From NCBI GenBank assembly GCA_021324335.1, contig JAJPJH010000053.1, forward strand, positions 1 through 35,684: a stretch of 35,684 nucleotides of DNA, written 5' to 3'. How positions within the stretch are numbered: position 1 is the first letter of the stretch; the number at the start of each line of letters is the position of its first letter. The notes under the pieces were generated by a model. The model was not told the DNA's origin and did not search any database. It was given only the letters and a program-made list of their open reading frames with translations. The DNA is from Gammaproteobacteria bacterium. Lineage in GTDB: Bacteria > Pseudomonadota > Gammaproteobacteria > DSM-16500. Below, piece by piece: positions 25,529 to 35,684 of this stretch. Made by a program: the position numbers and the translations under genes.

Positions 25529-25892
25529 ACCTACTAAAACAGTGGTAGATGAAAATAATATTTATACAGAAGATAAGCTAAATATCATTGCCACACCGCA
25601 ATCACCTGAATTCATCATTAAGTTAAAATCAAATCCGACGACGGGCTACTCCTGGTTTTTACGTGATTATGATAGCAATTTAATTGCGCCTGTGAGTCAT
25701 ACTTTCCAACGACCAGGACAAGTGATGCCTGGTGCGCCGGGGTATGAGATGTGGACATTCCGTGTTAAACCCGCAGGTTTTGCGGTGCCGCAACAAACTG
25801 TGATCCGCCTGATTTATACACGCCCCTGGGAAGGTGCAGAGACGGCTACCCAGCTTGTCTTCCGTGTCTCCACACAAGGTAAACAGCAATAG
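25452..25892 (+). CDS. Exported chagasin-type cysteine protease inhibitor (family I42)
   Basis: Chagasins are small beta-sandwich proteins that plug the active site of papain-like proteases with three loops. The 146-residue product has a signal peptide (1-24, ending ITLA-SE). All three loops are visible: NPTTGYSW (61-68), the glycine loop GAPGYEMWTF (94-103) and RPWE (124-127). GAGG sits 7 nt before the ATG, which lies inside the lpxK 3' end. The target is unknown: an own periplasmic protease or a host cathepsin are both possible. A papain-fold hydrolase gene lies 1.4 kb away on the other strand. Confidence 0.88.
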   Translation: MIAKKILQSVLVACVIFSSMITLASEPTKTVVDENNIYTEDKLNIIATPQSPEFIIKLKSNPTTGYSWFLRDYDSNLIAPVSHTFQRPGQVMPGAPGYEMWTFRVKPAGFAVPQQTVIRLIYTRPWEGAETATQLVFRVSTQGKQQ

Positions 25893-25898
25893 CCCTGC

Positions 25899-26699
25899 TT
25901 AATTTGGGCTAGTTCGTGTTAGCGAAGGGGTGGAAGAGGTGCTGCGTTTGGATGGTAGCGTGAGGGGGATTGAGCCCATCGATCGAGAGCCAAAAAATGA
26001 AATAAGTTTGGGAATAGGATTTGATTTTTTGCGGACCACCGGCTCTGATTTAGGTGTTCTTCCTTCTAGTCGACTGTCGGCGGATTTTCTTTTTTGAGTT
26101 TCCAAAAGTGCGATGGTGTTAGTTAATTCTGTTTGTTGCTTTTCAAGAGGAAGGGGAGAATTTCCAATCTGGATAAGCAGGATTTTAAATAGATTGAATT
26201 TTCCTTCCTCCGTTATTTTTTTGACTGTATAACAATTGCTAGCCAGATTATAAGTATGCATACACGCAGCCCAGTTGCTTACTTGCTCCATTTTTTCGGA
26301 AGGGAATTTTTCTAAAAATTGTTTCCAAGCTTCATTCTTTTTTATTTGTTGAAAAAGGATCATGATAATATTTAAAACCCGGAGAATATCTTTCTCACAA
26401 ATAATGAGCTCTGTATTTTTAGATTTAATCTGAGGTTGCCACTCTGCGTAATTTTTACAAAACTCTTCCATCATAGCAGGACTCGAACAGGAATAACTTG
26501 TATTAAGGGTAATTCCTGATGATCCCTCATTGGTGTTAATTAATAATTGGCTCTTGCGATAAAGTTTAAAATTATCTTCTTTATTTTCATTTTGTGGAAA
26601 ATGTTGTGCCATGTAAGTGAGATAATCTTCTATGCTCTTTGAATATTTATTCTTCCTTTCCATTTCATAAAGAAGTGAATCATACGTGCGTGAATCCAT
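25899..26699 (-). CDS. Orphan protein with basic Ser/Thr-rich tail
   Basis: No recognised family. The 266-residue protein is mostly helical and soluble. A Cys pair region lies at 71-81, a hydrophobic helix at about 103-119 (RVLNIIMILFQQI), and a second helical block at 140-180. From about residue 201 it becomes disordered, basic and Ser/Pro/Thr-rich (KRKSADSR, VVRKKSNPIPK, TSSTPSLTRTSPN), as in many translocated effectors. GGAG lies 9 nt before the ATG. It is the last gene of the run that starts at mnmA, 33 nt after the DUF2845 gene, and ends 6 nt from the convergent chagasin gene. Its role is unknown. Confidence 0.75.
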   Translation of the reverse strand: MDSRTYDSLLYEMERKNKYSKSIEDYLTYMAQHFPQNENKEDNFKLYRKSQLLINTNEGSSGITLNTSYSCSSPAMMEEFCKNYAEWQPQIKSKNTELIICEKDILRVLNIIMILFQQIKKNEAWKQFLEKFPSEKMEQVSNWAACMHTYNLASNCYTVKKITEEGKFNLFKILLIQIGNSPLPLEKQQTELTNTIALLETQKRKSADSRLEGRTPKSEPVVRKKSNPIPKLISFFGSRSMGSIPLTLPSKRSTSSTPSLTRTSPN

Positions 26700-26732
26700 G
26701 CTAATTCTCCTAAATTTAATTTTTAGCTATCT

Positions 26733-27266
26733 TTATTGTTTATCTTTCAAAATGCCATCTTCAAATATTAACGTTACGGGAGGAGTGCTATTATAAATAT
26801 ATTTCACAATTTTCATTTCGTCTGGTTGCCCAGGGGCCGGTTGAGCCTTATTGATAATAGCCGGCTGACCACAAGCAGATTTCACCTCCTCTTTGGTACT
26901 CCCTAATTGAATAGTTTTACCGCAAAGCGTGGTAGAGCCTACCCCAATGCCATTGACACTGAGATTGAGGACTTTCCCATCTGCATCAAAAGTCACTTGC
27001 GTTTTCAATGTGCCTTGCATAGAAGTCATTCCGCCAGTAGTAGAAACAGTTTGTTTAATGTAGTAGTTCCATTCTTGGGGACCTTCGATTTTCTGAGTGC
27101 TGCTTTCTTGTTTATCTGGCTTACCACAAATTTGTTCTACTTGTGCTAATGTTGCACCAAAATCAATTTGGCTGAAATTAGTGGGACAAAAGAAAGCTAA
27201 ACTGAGGGTGGGTATGAAGGCTGAGAATAAAACAGTTAAGCGTATGAAAAAAGGTTTTTGTGTCAT
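26733..27266 (-). CDS. Exported DUF2845-type protein
   Basis: The 177-residue protein has a signal peptide (1-24, ending LSLA-FF) and two copies of a short motif around a cysteine: IDFGATLAQVEQICGKPDKQ and IQLGSTKEEVKSACGQPA, of the form G-x-T-x2-x-V-x2-x-CG-P. This duplicated pattern matches DUF2845 as I recall it. It is probably a periplasmic protein of unknown function. AGGAAA precedes the ATG. It follows the papain-fold hydrolase gene by 20 nt. Confidence 0.78.
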   Translation of the reverse strand: MTQKPFFIRLTVLFSAFIPTLSLAFFCPTNFSQIDFGATLAQVEQICGKPDKQESSTQKIEGPQEWNYYIKQTVSTTGGMTSMQGTLKTQVTFDADGKVLNLSVNGIGVGSTTLCGKTIQLGSTKEEVKSACGQPAIINKAQPAPGQPDEMKIVKYIYNSTPPVTLIFEDGILKDKQ

Positions 27267-27286
27267 AGGAAATTTCCTAAATTTAA

Positions 27287-28162
27287 TTAGTCTGTATGGG
27301 GCGGGGGCTCATCTTTCTTAAAAAATTTCTTTTTTGGAGTGGGTTTTGACAAAATCCCTTCATCCTGATGAATCAATCCACTCGTCGTCCATGGGATACG
27401 CCGATAATAGGGTAACGGCTCCTCCGCACTAAAAAGAGGGTACTTAATAATATTGAAATAAGGTGAGTAGTCAAAATCTTTAGGTGTAAAAAGGTGAGGA
27501 TTGCGATGAAAAACTTCAGGGCCTTTTTCTTCATCCATTTTGATGAAAGGGAGAATAGGAAATTGTACAGAAGTAAAGGCTTCGGCAATCAATGTAGAAC
27601 AAATGCTACTTTCCGGTTCACCCGTGGAGGTACGAAATAAATTAGATCCCCATCGGCGCGGTAAAATCGTCCACGGTAAGAGAAAGCGTGCCAGATCCAA
27701 TAGGTCTCGTACATTGTAGGGTTGGCCTACTGCACGTAATGCGTAGCGAATCACTTGATAGATATCTGATGGAATAATGCCAATGGGTCGGCAGATCCGA
27801 ATGTGATGATGACGGTAAGAACTTAAAGGCATTAATACGGTCCCTTTATCCAATAAGTCTTCGAGAATAAGATGGGTATTCTCTTTTACGTCAATATAAT
27901 GCTGGATAAATTCCCTGACCTCCTCATCTTCAAAATCAGCCAGACGTCCAATATAAAGTGCCGCATGGGTCCACGGGCTCTGGGTAATTGCCCGAATGAC
28001 GCTACTGACGCGGCTGCGGCCTTCAATGAGTAAGACATCACCAGGGCGAATTTCATGTTTAAGCCGGTTAAAATCATAAGGCATTACTTCCGTTGCAGGC
28101 GGTTCATATGTCAACCATTTAAACAGCTTTTCCCTTAGCTTTTGATACCATTGCTTAAACAC
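27287..28162 (-). CDS. YiiX/YebB-like permuted papain-fold hydrolase
   Basis: The 291-residue protein has RPGDVLLIEGRS (39-50), SPWTHAALYIG (62-72) with a candidate catalytic His66, and ESSICSTLIAEAF (184-196) with candidate Cys188. This His-before-Cys order is that of the permuted NlpC/P60 (YiiX-like) group of cysteine hydrolases or acyl-lipid enzymes. There is no obvious signal peptide, but an amphipathic N-terminus (MFKQWYQKLREKLFKWL) could bind membranes. The C-terminus is Lys/Pro-rich. It starts 2 nt after purB. The substrate is not deducible. Confidence 0.8.
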   Translation of the reverse strand: MFKQWYQKLREKLFKWLTYEPPATEVMPYDFNRLKHEIRPGDVLLIEGRSRVSSVIRAITQSPWTHAALYIGRLADFEDEEVREFIQHYIDVKENTHLILEDLLDKGTVLMPLSSYRHHHIRICRPIGIIPSDIYQVIRYALRAVGQPYNVRDLLDLARFLLPWTILPRRWGSNLFRTSTGEPESSICSTLIAEAFTSVQFPILPFIKMDEEKGPEVFHRNPHLFTPKDFDYSPYFNIIKYPLFSAEEPLPYYRRIPWTTSGLIHQDEGILSKPTPKKKFFKKDEPPPHTD

Positions 28163-28164
28163 GA

Positions 28165-29541
<1,377 letters not shown>

Positions 29542-30627
29542 CTAATTTTCAATAATTCCACCGCCTAAACAAATGTCATCTTGATAAAATACTACCGATT
29601 GTCCTGGTGTGATGGCACGCTGCGGTTCTGCAAATGTTACCCGATAATGATCTTCTTCCATTTTCTCTATCACGCATGCTTGATCTTGCTGTCGATAGCG
29701 TGTTTTAGCAGCGGCTTTAAAAGGTAACGCAGGTATGTGATGAATCCAATGCACATTCGCAGCAATAAGATCTTGTTTAAAGAGAGCAGGGTGGTGATCA
29801 CCTTGAACGACGTATAATACATTCTGTGTTATATCTTTCGCTGCGACATACCAGGGTAATTCTGCTTTATCTTTCCTGCCACCAATATGCAAACCTTGTC
29901 GTTGGCCAATGGTATAAAACATTAAACCATCGTGCTTGCCGATGATCTCGCCCCCCAGGGTTTTTATCATTCCTGGTTGAGCCGGTAAATATTCACTTAA
30001 AAATGTTTTGAATTTGCGCTCACCAATAAAACAAATACCCGTGCTATCTTTTTTTGCATAATTTTTTAAGCGGAGCATCGCGGCTATTTCGCGCACTTGC
30101 TGCTTAGAGAGATCACCCACAGGAAAAAGACTTTGTGATAATTGTTCTTGATTAAGGGCATAGAGAAAATAGCTTTGATCTTTTTGCGGATCACTGCCCT
30201 TAAGTAGCTGCACCCCATGCTGATCATGGCTGGTACGTACATAATGGCCGGTTGCAATATAGTCTGCGCCACGTTGTTTGGCATAATCTAGAAAGGCACG
30301 GAATTTAATTTCTTTATTACACAAAATGTCAGGATTGGGTGTACGCCCAGCGCGGTATTCTTGTAAAAAATAGCTAAAAACTCGCTCCCAGTAACGGTCA
30401 GCAAAGTTGACCAGTTGTAATTCAATCCCGAGGACCTCACACACTGCTTGGGCATCGGCCAAATCGTTAGCGGCTGGGCAATAGGTATCGGTGTCATCAC
30501 CTTCCCAGTTTTTCATGAAAACGGCCTCAACCTGGTGACCGGCTTTTTTCAATAAATAAGCAGATACAGAGGAATCCACACCTCCGGATAGACCGACAAC
30601 GATATGTTTTAAGGATGAATTAATCAT
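29542..30627 (-). CDS. mnmA: tRNA-specific 2-thiouridylase MnmA
   Basis: MnmA inserts sulfur at U34 of tRNAs for Lys, Glu and Gln. The 361-residue protein has the PP-loop GLSGGVDSS (12-20), FMKNWEGDD, the catalytic Cys103 in [12 protein letters not shown] and Cys199 in [10 protein letters not shown], and the [14 protein letters not shown] segment. An in-frame start at 30660 would add 11 residues; ATG 30627 gives the normal N-terminus. The gene is divergent from icd over an 88-nt gap. Confidence 0.96.
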   Translation of the reverse strand: MINSSLKHIVVGLSGGVDSSVSAYLLKKAGHQVEAVFMKNWEGDDTDTYCPAANDLADAQAVCEVLGIELQLVNFADRYWERVFSYFLQEYRAGRTPNPDILCNKEIKFRAFLDYAKQRGADYIATGHYVRTSHDQHGVQLLKGSDPQKDQSYFLYALNQEQLSQSLFPVGDLSKQQVREIAAMLRLKNYAKKDSTGICFIGERKFKTFLSEYLPAQPGMIKTLGGEIIGKHDGLMFYTIGQRQGLHIGGRKDKAELPWYVAAKDITQNVLYVVQGDHHPALFKQDLIAANVHWIHHIPALPFKAAAKTRYRQQDQACVIEKMEEDHYRVTFAEPQRAITPGQSVVFYQDDICLGGGIIEN

Positions 30628-30715
30628 GGTGACCGCATCATGCTTGATAATACGTCGCAAATCAACTTACCATGTGCCCCACCAGTTTACGGAAAATAAA
30701 AAAGGAGTATTACAA

Positions 30716-31972
30716 ATGTTGTACCAGCATGTTACCGTCCCCAGTCATGGCAAAAAAATTACTGTTAATCATGACCTTACTTTAAACGTTCCTGATAATC
30801 CCATTATCCCTTACATTGAAGGCGATGGTATTGGGGTGGATATTACGCCTGTGATGAAACGGGTGGTGGATGCGGCTATTAAACAGGCTTATGGTGGCAA
30901 ACGCCAGATTCACTGGATGGAAATTTATGCCGGTGAAAAGGCGACCAAAATTTATGGCAGCGACGTTTGGTTGCCGCAGGAAACGATTGAAGCCATGCGA
31001 GAATTTGTGGTGGCGATTAAAGGTCCTCTGACAACGCCCGTGGGTGGAGGAATACGGTCGCTCAATGTGGCCTTACGACAAGATTTAGACCTTTACGTAT
31101 GCTTACGTCCTGTGCGTTATTTCAAAGGGGTGCCTAGTCCCTTAAAAGAACCATGGCATACGAATATGGTGATCTTCCGTGAAAATTCAGAAGATATTTA
31201 TGCAGGAATTGAGTGGCAGGCGGATAGCCCGGAAGCAAAAAAAGTCATTCAATTTTTACAAAATGAGATGAAAGTAAAGAAGATTCGTTTTCCGGAACAT
31301 TGCGGTATCGGTGTAAAACCGGTGTCTAAGGAAGGGACATCGCGTTTAGTGAAAAGTGCAATTCACTATGCGATCGACCATGAACGGGATTCCGTGACCT
31401 TAGTTCACAAAGGTAACATCATGAAGTATACAGAAGGTGCCTTCCGTGATTGGGGTTATGAAGTTGCACGGACTCAATTTAATGCAAAACCATTAGATGG
31501 CGGTCCCTGGCATGTGTTTAAGAGCCCAAAAAACGGCAAAGACATCATTGTTAAAGACGTCATAGCCGATGCTTTCCTCCAGCAAATCCTGCTGCGCCCC
31601 GCTGATTACAGTGTCATTGCCACTTTAAATCTGAATGGTGATTACATTTCAGATGCCTTAGCGGCACAAGTCGGTGGTATCGGGATTGCACCGGGCGCCA
31701 ATATTGGCGATAAAGTAGCCTTATTTGAAGCTACCCACGGTACGGCCCCCAAATATGCCGGCCAGGATAAGGTCAACCCCGGTTCTCTCATTCTTTCCGC
31801 TGAAATGATGTTACGGCATATGGGTTGGAATGAAGCAGCAGACTTGATTGTTAAAGGAATGGAGGGTGCAATTGCAGCAAAAACAGTTACTTACGACTTT
31901 GCCCGCTTAATGAATGATGCCAAGGAAGTCAGCAGCTCGCAATTTGGTGAAGAAATAGTTAAGCATATGTAG
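30716..31972 (+). CDS. icd: Isocitrate dehydrogenase (NADP+)
   Basis: Icd makes 2-oxoglutarate in the TCA cycle. The 418-residue protein aligns throughout with E. coli Icd: [15 protein letters not shown], the regulatory and substrate Ser115 in [59 protein letters not shown], and [17 protein letters not shown] with the Lys-Tyr pair typical of NADP enzymes. The longer ORF from 30626 overlaps mnmA; ATG 30716 follows AAAGGAG by 10 nt. A terminator follows the gene. Confidence 0.97.
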   Translation: MLYQHVTVPSHGKKITVNHDLTLNVPDNPIIPYIEGDGIGVDITPVMKRVVDAAIKQAYGGKRQIHWMEIYAGEKATKIYGSDVWLPQETIEAMREFVVAIKGPLTTPVGGGIRSLNVALRQDLDLYVCLRPVRYFKGVPSPLKEPWHTNMVIFRENSEDIYAGIEWQADSPEAKKVIQFLQNEMKVKKIRFPEHCGIGVKPVSKEGTSRLVKSAIHYAIDHERDSVTLVHKGNIMKYTEGAFRDWGYEVARTQFNAKPLDGGPWHVFKSPKNGKDIIVKDVIADAFLQQILLRPADYSVIATLNLNGDYISDALAAQVGGIGIAPGANIGDKVALFEATHGTAPKYAGQDKVNPGSLILSAEMMLRHMGWNEAADLIVKGMEGAIAAKTVTYDFARLMNDAKEVSSSQFGEEIVKHM

Positions 31973-31993
31973 ATTAGTTATTGTCTAAAAACG

Positions 31994-32023
31994 AAAAAAG
32001 CCTGCTTCTAAGCAGGCTTTTTT
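31994..32023 (+). terminator. Rho-independent terminator of icd
   Basis: GCCTGCT (32000-32006) and AGCAGGC (32011-32017) form a stem with a 4-nt loop, followed by TTTTTT and preceded by AAAAAA, 21 nt after the icd stop. The flanking A-run can extend the stem with the T-run. Confidence 0.93.
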
Positions 32024-32025
32024 AT

Positions 32026-32055
32026 TTGAAATACGCCCCTGCCTCTATGTATAAT
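32026..32055 (+). promoter_or_regulatory. Sigma70-type promoter of clpS-clpA
   Basis: TTGAAA (32026-32031), an 18-nt spacer and a perfect TATAAT (32050-32055) lie directly after the icd terminator. Transcription from about 32062 would leave a leader of about 150 nt before clpS. Confidence 0.6.
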
Positions 32056-32135
32056 TATTATGCATCCATATTCTTAAGGTGATATTTTAGGCAGATTTTG
32101 CGGGAGCCCATCTCTCCATTATAGATGCCTTTTTT

Positions 32136-32184
32136 CCACTTTTTGCAGATAAAAAAATATTTTTTTTCCTTAAGGAAAAAGTGG
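32136..32184 (+). promoter_or_regulatory. Palindromic 5' leader of clpS
   Basis: An 18-bp perfect palindrome centred on CCTTAAGG (32163-32180) overlaps a wider inverted repeat, CCACTTTTT (32136-32144) and AAAAAGTGG (32176-32184). Two alternative hairpins can therefore form 30 nt before the clpS ATG. Regulation by RNA folding is possible but unproven. Confidence 0.35.
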
Positions 32185-32213
32185 CTTCTATCGTCTATAA
32201 AAAGGGTAAGAGC

Positions 32214-32537
32214 ATGAAAAATGAGGTGAATAATAAATACACAGGTAAACTGGAAACAGTGTTGGAATTACGCGAGCCCAGTTTTTACCATGTGTGGATA
32301 CATAATGATGATTTTACGCCAATGGAATTTGTGGTCACTATTTTGGAAAGGTTCTTTTTTTTGGATAGAAGAGCGGCAACCAATGTAATGCTGGAGGCTC
32401 ATATGAAAGGACAAGCCATCATCGGACGATACACAAAGGATGTAGCCGAAACCAAAATTTCAGCCGTGATGGAATATGCGGGACTGCATGAGCATCCCTT
32501 GGTTTGTAGTATGGAGGAAATTGTTAACTATAAGTAA
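32214..32537 (+). CDS. clpS: ClpS adaptor protein
   Basis: ClpS binds N-degron substrates and delivers them to ClpAP. The 107-residue protein has an unstructured N-terminus and the core VWIHNDDFTPMEFVV, ILERFFFLDRRAATNVMLEAHMKG and the final KISAVMEYAGLHEHPL, with the His-bearing binding site. A longer ORF from 32181 has no ribosome site; ATG 32214 follows AAGGGTAAG. It precedes clpA by 44 nt. Confidence 0.96.
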   Translation: MKNEVNNKYTGKLETVLELREPSFYHVWIHNDDFTPMEFVVTILERFFFLDRRAATNVMLEAHMKGQAIIGRYTKDVAETKISAVMEYAGLHEHPLVCSMEEIVNYK

Positions 32538-32581
32538 AAATAAAAACACGAGTAATGTATAGAGGAGAGAGGGCGTTACTT

Positions 32582-34876
32582 ATGTTAGATAAAGAATTAG
32601 AGTATACGCTGAATACGGCCTTTAAAGAGGCTCGTGCTAAACGTCATGAGTTTGTCACCGTAGAACATCTCCTGTTAGCATTGCTCGATAATTCCTCCGC
32701 ATTAGAAACATTAAAAGCGTGTGGTGCAAATATCAGCCGTCTTCGCACCAATTTGGTTGAATTTATTGACCGTACTACACCCGTTATTCCACTGAATATT
32801 CACGACAGAGATACACAACCCACTTTAGGATTTCAGCGCGTGATTCAACGAGCTGTTTTTCAAGTGCAATCCGCGGGTAAAACAGAAGTATCAGGTGCGA
32901 ATGTATTAGCAGCGATTTTTAGTGAACAAGAAAGTCAAAGTGTTTATTTCATTCGGCAAGAAAATATTAATCGCTTAGATGTGATTAATTATATCGCCCA
33001 CGGTACCGTGAAAGCATCGAAATCGATAGAACGTGAACAACCACCCCATCCATTTACACAATATTCTGAAGAATCAGAGAATGGTAGTGAAGAAGGGGGC
33101 ACTAGCCCGCTAGAACTTTATACAACCAATTTAAATACGCGTGCGAAAATGGGATTGATAGATCCTTTAATTGGGCGAGAAGAAGAAATTGAAAGAACGA
33201 TTCAAGTTCTCTGTCGTCGTCGTAAAAATAATCCATTGTTGGTGGGTGAAGCAGGTGTGGGTAAGACGGCGATTGCAGAAGGATTAGCGCGATTAATTGT
33301 AGAGAAAAAAGTACCCGCTGTTTTGCATAATAGTGTGATTTATTCCTTAGACTTAGGTAGTTTGTTGGCCGGTACTAAATATCGTGGTGATTTTGAAAAA
33401 CGGTTAAAGAGTGTGTTGCATCAATTAAAAGAACACAAAGGGGCAGTGTTATTTATTGATGAAATCCATACTATCATTGGCGCAGGGGCAGCTTCGGGTG
33501 GTTTAATGGACGTGTCTAATTTAATTAAACCATTACTTGCATCAGGTGAATTGACGTGTATTGGTTCGACAACTTATAAAGAATATCGCAGTATTTTTGA
33601 AAAAGATCATGCCTTAGATAGACGGTTCCAAAAAATTGATATTAAGGAGCCGACAGTAGAGCAAACGATTGATGTCTTAAAAGGGCTACGCAGCCGTTTA
33701 GAGACGCATCATAATGTGAAGTATACCGATGAAGCACTCGAAGCAGCGGCACGTTTATCTGCGCGTTATATTAGTGATCGTCATTTGCCTGATAAAGCCA
33801 TTGATTTAGTCGATGAAGTAGGTGCTTATCAATATTTGTTACCAGAAGAAAACCGTAAAAAAATAATTGAAGTACCCGATATTGAAAAAATGGTAGCAAA
33901 AATTGCTCGTGTGCCAGAGCGAAATGTATCTGCTTCGGATCGTGAAGTATTAAAGCATTTAGTACGTGATTTGAAGATGGTCATTTTTGGACAAGAAGAA
34001 TCCATTGAAACATTAGGTGCCGCTGTTAAGCTGGCGCGCTCAGGTCTGCGTGATCCCAATAAGCCCATTGGTTCCTTCTTATTTGTGGGGCCAACAGGGG
34101 TAGGTAAAACGGAAGTTTGTAAGCAATTATCAAAAATATTAGGTGTCGAGTTAATTCGATTTGATATGTCGGAATACATGGAGCGTCATTCCATTTCTCG
34201 TTTAATTGGCGCGCCCCCTGGTTATGTAGGTTATGATGAAGGCGGATTATTAACTGAAGCAGTTAATAAAACACCGCATGCCATTGTGTTGTTAGATGAA
34301 ATCGAAAAAGCGCATCCCGATGTTTATAACTTACTTCTGCAAATTATGGATCATGGTACGTTAACGGATATGAATGGTCGTAAAACGGACTTTCGTCATA
34401 CCATTTTGATTTTGACTTCCAATGTGGGGGCAGATGTATTAGACAAAGCTAACATTGGATTTACTTCACAAGATAATGCAAGCGATGTAATGTCGGCTGT
34501 CAACCGTATTTTCTCACCAGAGTTTCGCAATCGTTTGGATGCAATTATTCAATTCAAGGCTTTAGATCCGAAGACAATACTTTCTGTGGTTAATAAGTTT
34601 GTGGCGGAATTGGAAGCACAACTGGCGACACGGAAGGTGGTATTAGAAGTGGATGAAGAAGCTAGGGCTTGGTTAGCGAAAAATGGGTACGATAAGAAAA
34701 TGGGTGCAAGACCCATGTCGAGATTGATTCAAGAGCAGCTTAAGAAGCCGTTGGCAGAGGAATTGCTTTTTGGTGGTTTGAGCAATGGTGGATCGGTGAA
34801 AGTGACGATAGAGAAAGGGAAGATTAAGTTTTTGATGAAGGATACCTCGGATACGGCGGTGGTGAAGGTGAATTAA
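32582..34876 (+). CDS. clpA: ATP-dependent Clp protease ATPase subunit ClpA
   Basis: ClpA unfolds proteins and feeds them to ClpP. The 764-residue protein has the N-domain (1-about 143, ClpS-binding), AAA domain 1 with GEAGVGKT (about 221-228), FIDEIHTI, and AAA domain 2 with [10 protein letters not shown] (about 502) and [12 protein letters not shown], and a C-terminal small domain ending in basic and hydrophobic residues. The start at 32555 would place GAGGAGAG inside the coding region; ATG 32582 gives the normal ClpA N-terminus ([14 protein letters not shown]). The partner clpP is not in this window. Confidence 0.96.
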   Translation: MLDKELEYTLNTAFKEARAKRHEFVTVEHLLLALLDNSSALETLKACGANISRLRTNLVEFIDRTTPVIPLNIHDRDTQPTLGFQRVIQRAVFQVQSAGKTEVSGANVLAAIFSEQESQSVYFIRQENINRLDVINYIAHGTVKASKSIEREQPPHPFTQYSEESENGSEEGGTSPLELYTTNLNTRAKMGLIDPLIGREEEIERTIQVLCRRRKNNPLLVGEAGVGKTAIAEGLARLIVEKKVPAVLHNSVIYSLDLGSLLAGTKYRGDFEKRLKSVLHQLKEHKGAVLFIDEIHTIIGAGAASGGLMDVSNLIKPLLASGELTCIGSTTYKEYRSIFEKDHALDRRFQKIDIKEPTVEQTIDVLKGLRSRLETHHNVKYTDEALEAAARLSARYISDRHLPDKAIDLVDEVGAYQYLLPEENRKKIIEVPDIEKMVAKIARVPERNVSASDREVLKHLVRDLKMVIFGQEESIETLGAAVKLARSGLRDPNKPIGSFLFVGPTGVGKTEVCKQLSKILGVELIRFDMSEYMERHSISRLIGAPPGYVGYDEGGLLTEAVNKTPHAIVLLDEIEKAHPDVYNLLLQIMDHGTLTDMNGRKTDFRHTILILTSNVGADVLDKANIGFTSQDNASDVMSAVNRIFSPEFRNRLDAIIQFKALDPKTILSVVNKFVAELEAQLATRKVVLEVDEEARAWLAKNGYDKKMGARPMSRLIQEQLKKPLAEELLFGGLSNGGSVKVTIEKGKIKFLMKDTSDTAVVKVN

Positions 34877-34896
34877 TTTCTACAGGAGATTGATTC

Positions 34897-35567
34897 ATGA
34901 ATGAGGATGATTACAAAGAAGAGCTAGAGGATTTGATTGATTTTTATCTTGAGTCGGAGGAGCAGTATACTGATAAAAATCATCCTAATAGTCAGCGGCT
35001 TTCTGAGGCAAAAGAAGTTCTTATTGATTTTTTAAGCCGTACAGAAGGGTTAGATGCAGATGATATTCAAAAAATAATTCAGAAAAGCAAGAAGAACAAT
35101 GGTCCGATTTGGTTGCTTCAGAGACAGAGAAAGCAACTCAAAAAAATGCCAATGCATTAGTCAAAACACCAGAGGGGTATGATAAGAGTGCAGCAGCATC
35201 TATTATAAAAACCTTGAAGAAAGGTGGTACAGTAGGTGATGTTGAGCATCAAGCTTATTTAGATAAAAGCCGGACGTATATTGCTGAGATTAATGAAAAA
35301 TGGGAAGAGGAATACTCTAAGCCAAAGGAATATATAAAAGAACGGCATAATAAGCATGTTAATTTCGAAGAGCCTGCTCAAGAAGGGGATAAAAAAGAGG
35401 ATGTGAAAAAAGAAGTAAGAATGGCAGCGACAGAAAAACATGGTCCTCATAATAAAGAATGGCGTTACCCTTTTTTCAAAAAAGAACACGACGAGCTTGC
35501 ACAAAAAGGGAAACACGCTTTGAAAGAAGGGAAGCCTGCTAAGTCTATTTTAAAGAAACGGATATAA
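34897..35567 (+). pseudogene. Charged orphan protein, split by a frameshift at an A6 tract
   Basis: The first frame (34897-35160, MNEDDYKEELEDLIDFYLES) and a second frame open from 35064 to 35567 (KQEEQWSDLVASETEK, later PFFKKEHDELAQKGK) overlap and both look coding. The only start in the second frame near the overlap is a TTG at 35109. Adding one A in the A6 tract at 35069-35074 joins them into one charged protein of about 223 residues with acidic N-terminal and Lys/Glu-rich C-terminal halves. It follows clpA by 20 nt with AGGAG before the ATG. No family is recognised. It may be a broken gene, a sequencing error or a case of slippage. Confidence 0.6.
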
Positions 35568-35684
35568 AGACAGTGACTTGCCAAAACCGTGATAGTAATC
35601 GTACGCTTATAGTTTTTATTATCAATCAAAAAATCATCATAAAAAACGATTGAATTGTTACCGACAATTTTGTGTCTGCTTAGC

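Noticed and set aside
25891..25910. AGCCC / GGGCT hairpin at the chagasin-orphan junction
   Set aside because: Only 5 bp with a 10-nt loop and no T-run, overlapping a coding end; too weak to call a terminator.
32107..32113. CCCATCT as a sigma32 -10 element for clpS-clpA
   Set aside because: No CTTGAA-type -35 lies 11-16 nt upstream, and a good sigma70 promoter is present at 32026-32055.
35060..35080. Programmed -1 frameshift at the A6 tract after clpA
   Set aside because: The zero-frame codons CAA-AAA-ATA do not give a slippery heptamer of the X-XXY-YYZ form, so decay, error or RNA polymerase slippage is more likely.
35653..35669. AATTGT / ACAATT inverted repeat near the right edge
   Set aside because: Six base pairs in AT-rich sequence with unknown downstream context; chance is likely.

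Overview
The window looks like chromosome from a gammaproteobacterium of about 40-45% GC, most likely of the order Legionellales (Coxiella / Rickettsiella / Aquicella-like). This rests on the proteobacterial housekeeping gene order (DUF2066-hda-eno-ftsB-surE-nlpD-rpoS, ffs next to dnaX, msbA-lpxK, icd-clpS-clpA), a pyrophosphate-dependent phosphofructokinase, a chagasin-type protease inhibitor, and several orphan proteins that look like effectors of host-associated bacteria. The placement is inferred from protein similarity recalled by eye; no search was run.

Layout. 1-5996 (+): end of a DUF2066 protein, then hda, eno, ftsB, surE, an nlpD-like lipoprotein, rpoS and, 1 nt behind rpoS, an orphan with an F-box-like segment and two membrane segments. 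6061-10386 (-): pfp, a UspA-like protein with a clear terminator, and a soluble PAS histidine kinase / FixJ-type regulator pair. 10456-13247 (+): mpl, a 35-residue membrane peptide, apaG and oxyR. 13310-14975 (+): two orphan proteins, the second behind a direct repeat that resembles a PmrA box. 15030-20583 (-): tRNA-Ser(GGA), SRP RNA, dnaX, a radical SAM gene, ybaB, recR, a K+ channel-like protein and a secreted phospholipase D-like protein. 20647-22611 (-): dapD-dapE. 22690-25892 (+): msbA, lpxK and a chagasin-like inhibitor. 25899-30627 (-): mnmA, purB, a YiiX-like papain-fold hydrolase, a DUF2845 protein and an orphan. 30716-35567 (+): icd with terminator, clpS-clpA with a strong promoter, and a frameshifted charged protein.

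How the genes work together. The conserved genes cover replication control and clamp loading (hda, dnaX, recR, ybaB), cell division and envelope (ftsB, nlpD, mpl, dapD, dapE, msbA, lpxK), central metabolism (eno, pfp, icd, purB), stress responses (rpoS, oxyR, usp, clpS-clpA) and RNA or protein targeting (mnmA, tRNA-Ser, SRP RNA). Orphan and secreted proteins fill the gaps between these blocks, as is usual in host-associated Legionellales.

The most unusual features are: a 99-bp palindromic element inserted in frame in the dnaX linker, analogous to Rickettsia palindromic elements; a possible PmrA-controlled orphan; the F-box-like protein coupled to rpoS; two A-tract reading-frame problems (apaG and the gene after clpA); and a perfect 14-bp palindrome between the two-component operon and mpl. 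I see no CRISPR array, insertion sequence or prophage. No gene-free stretch exceeds 300 bases.
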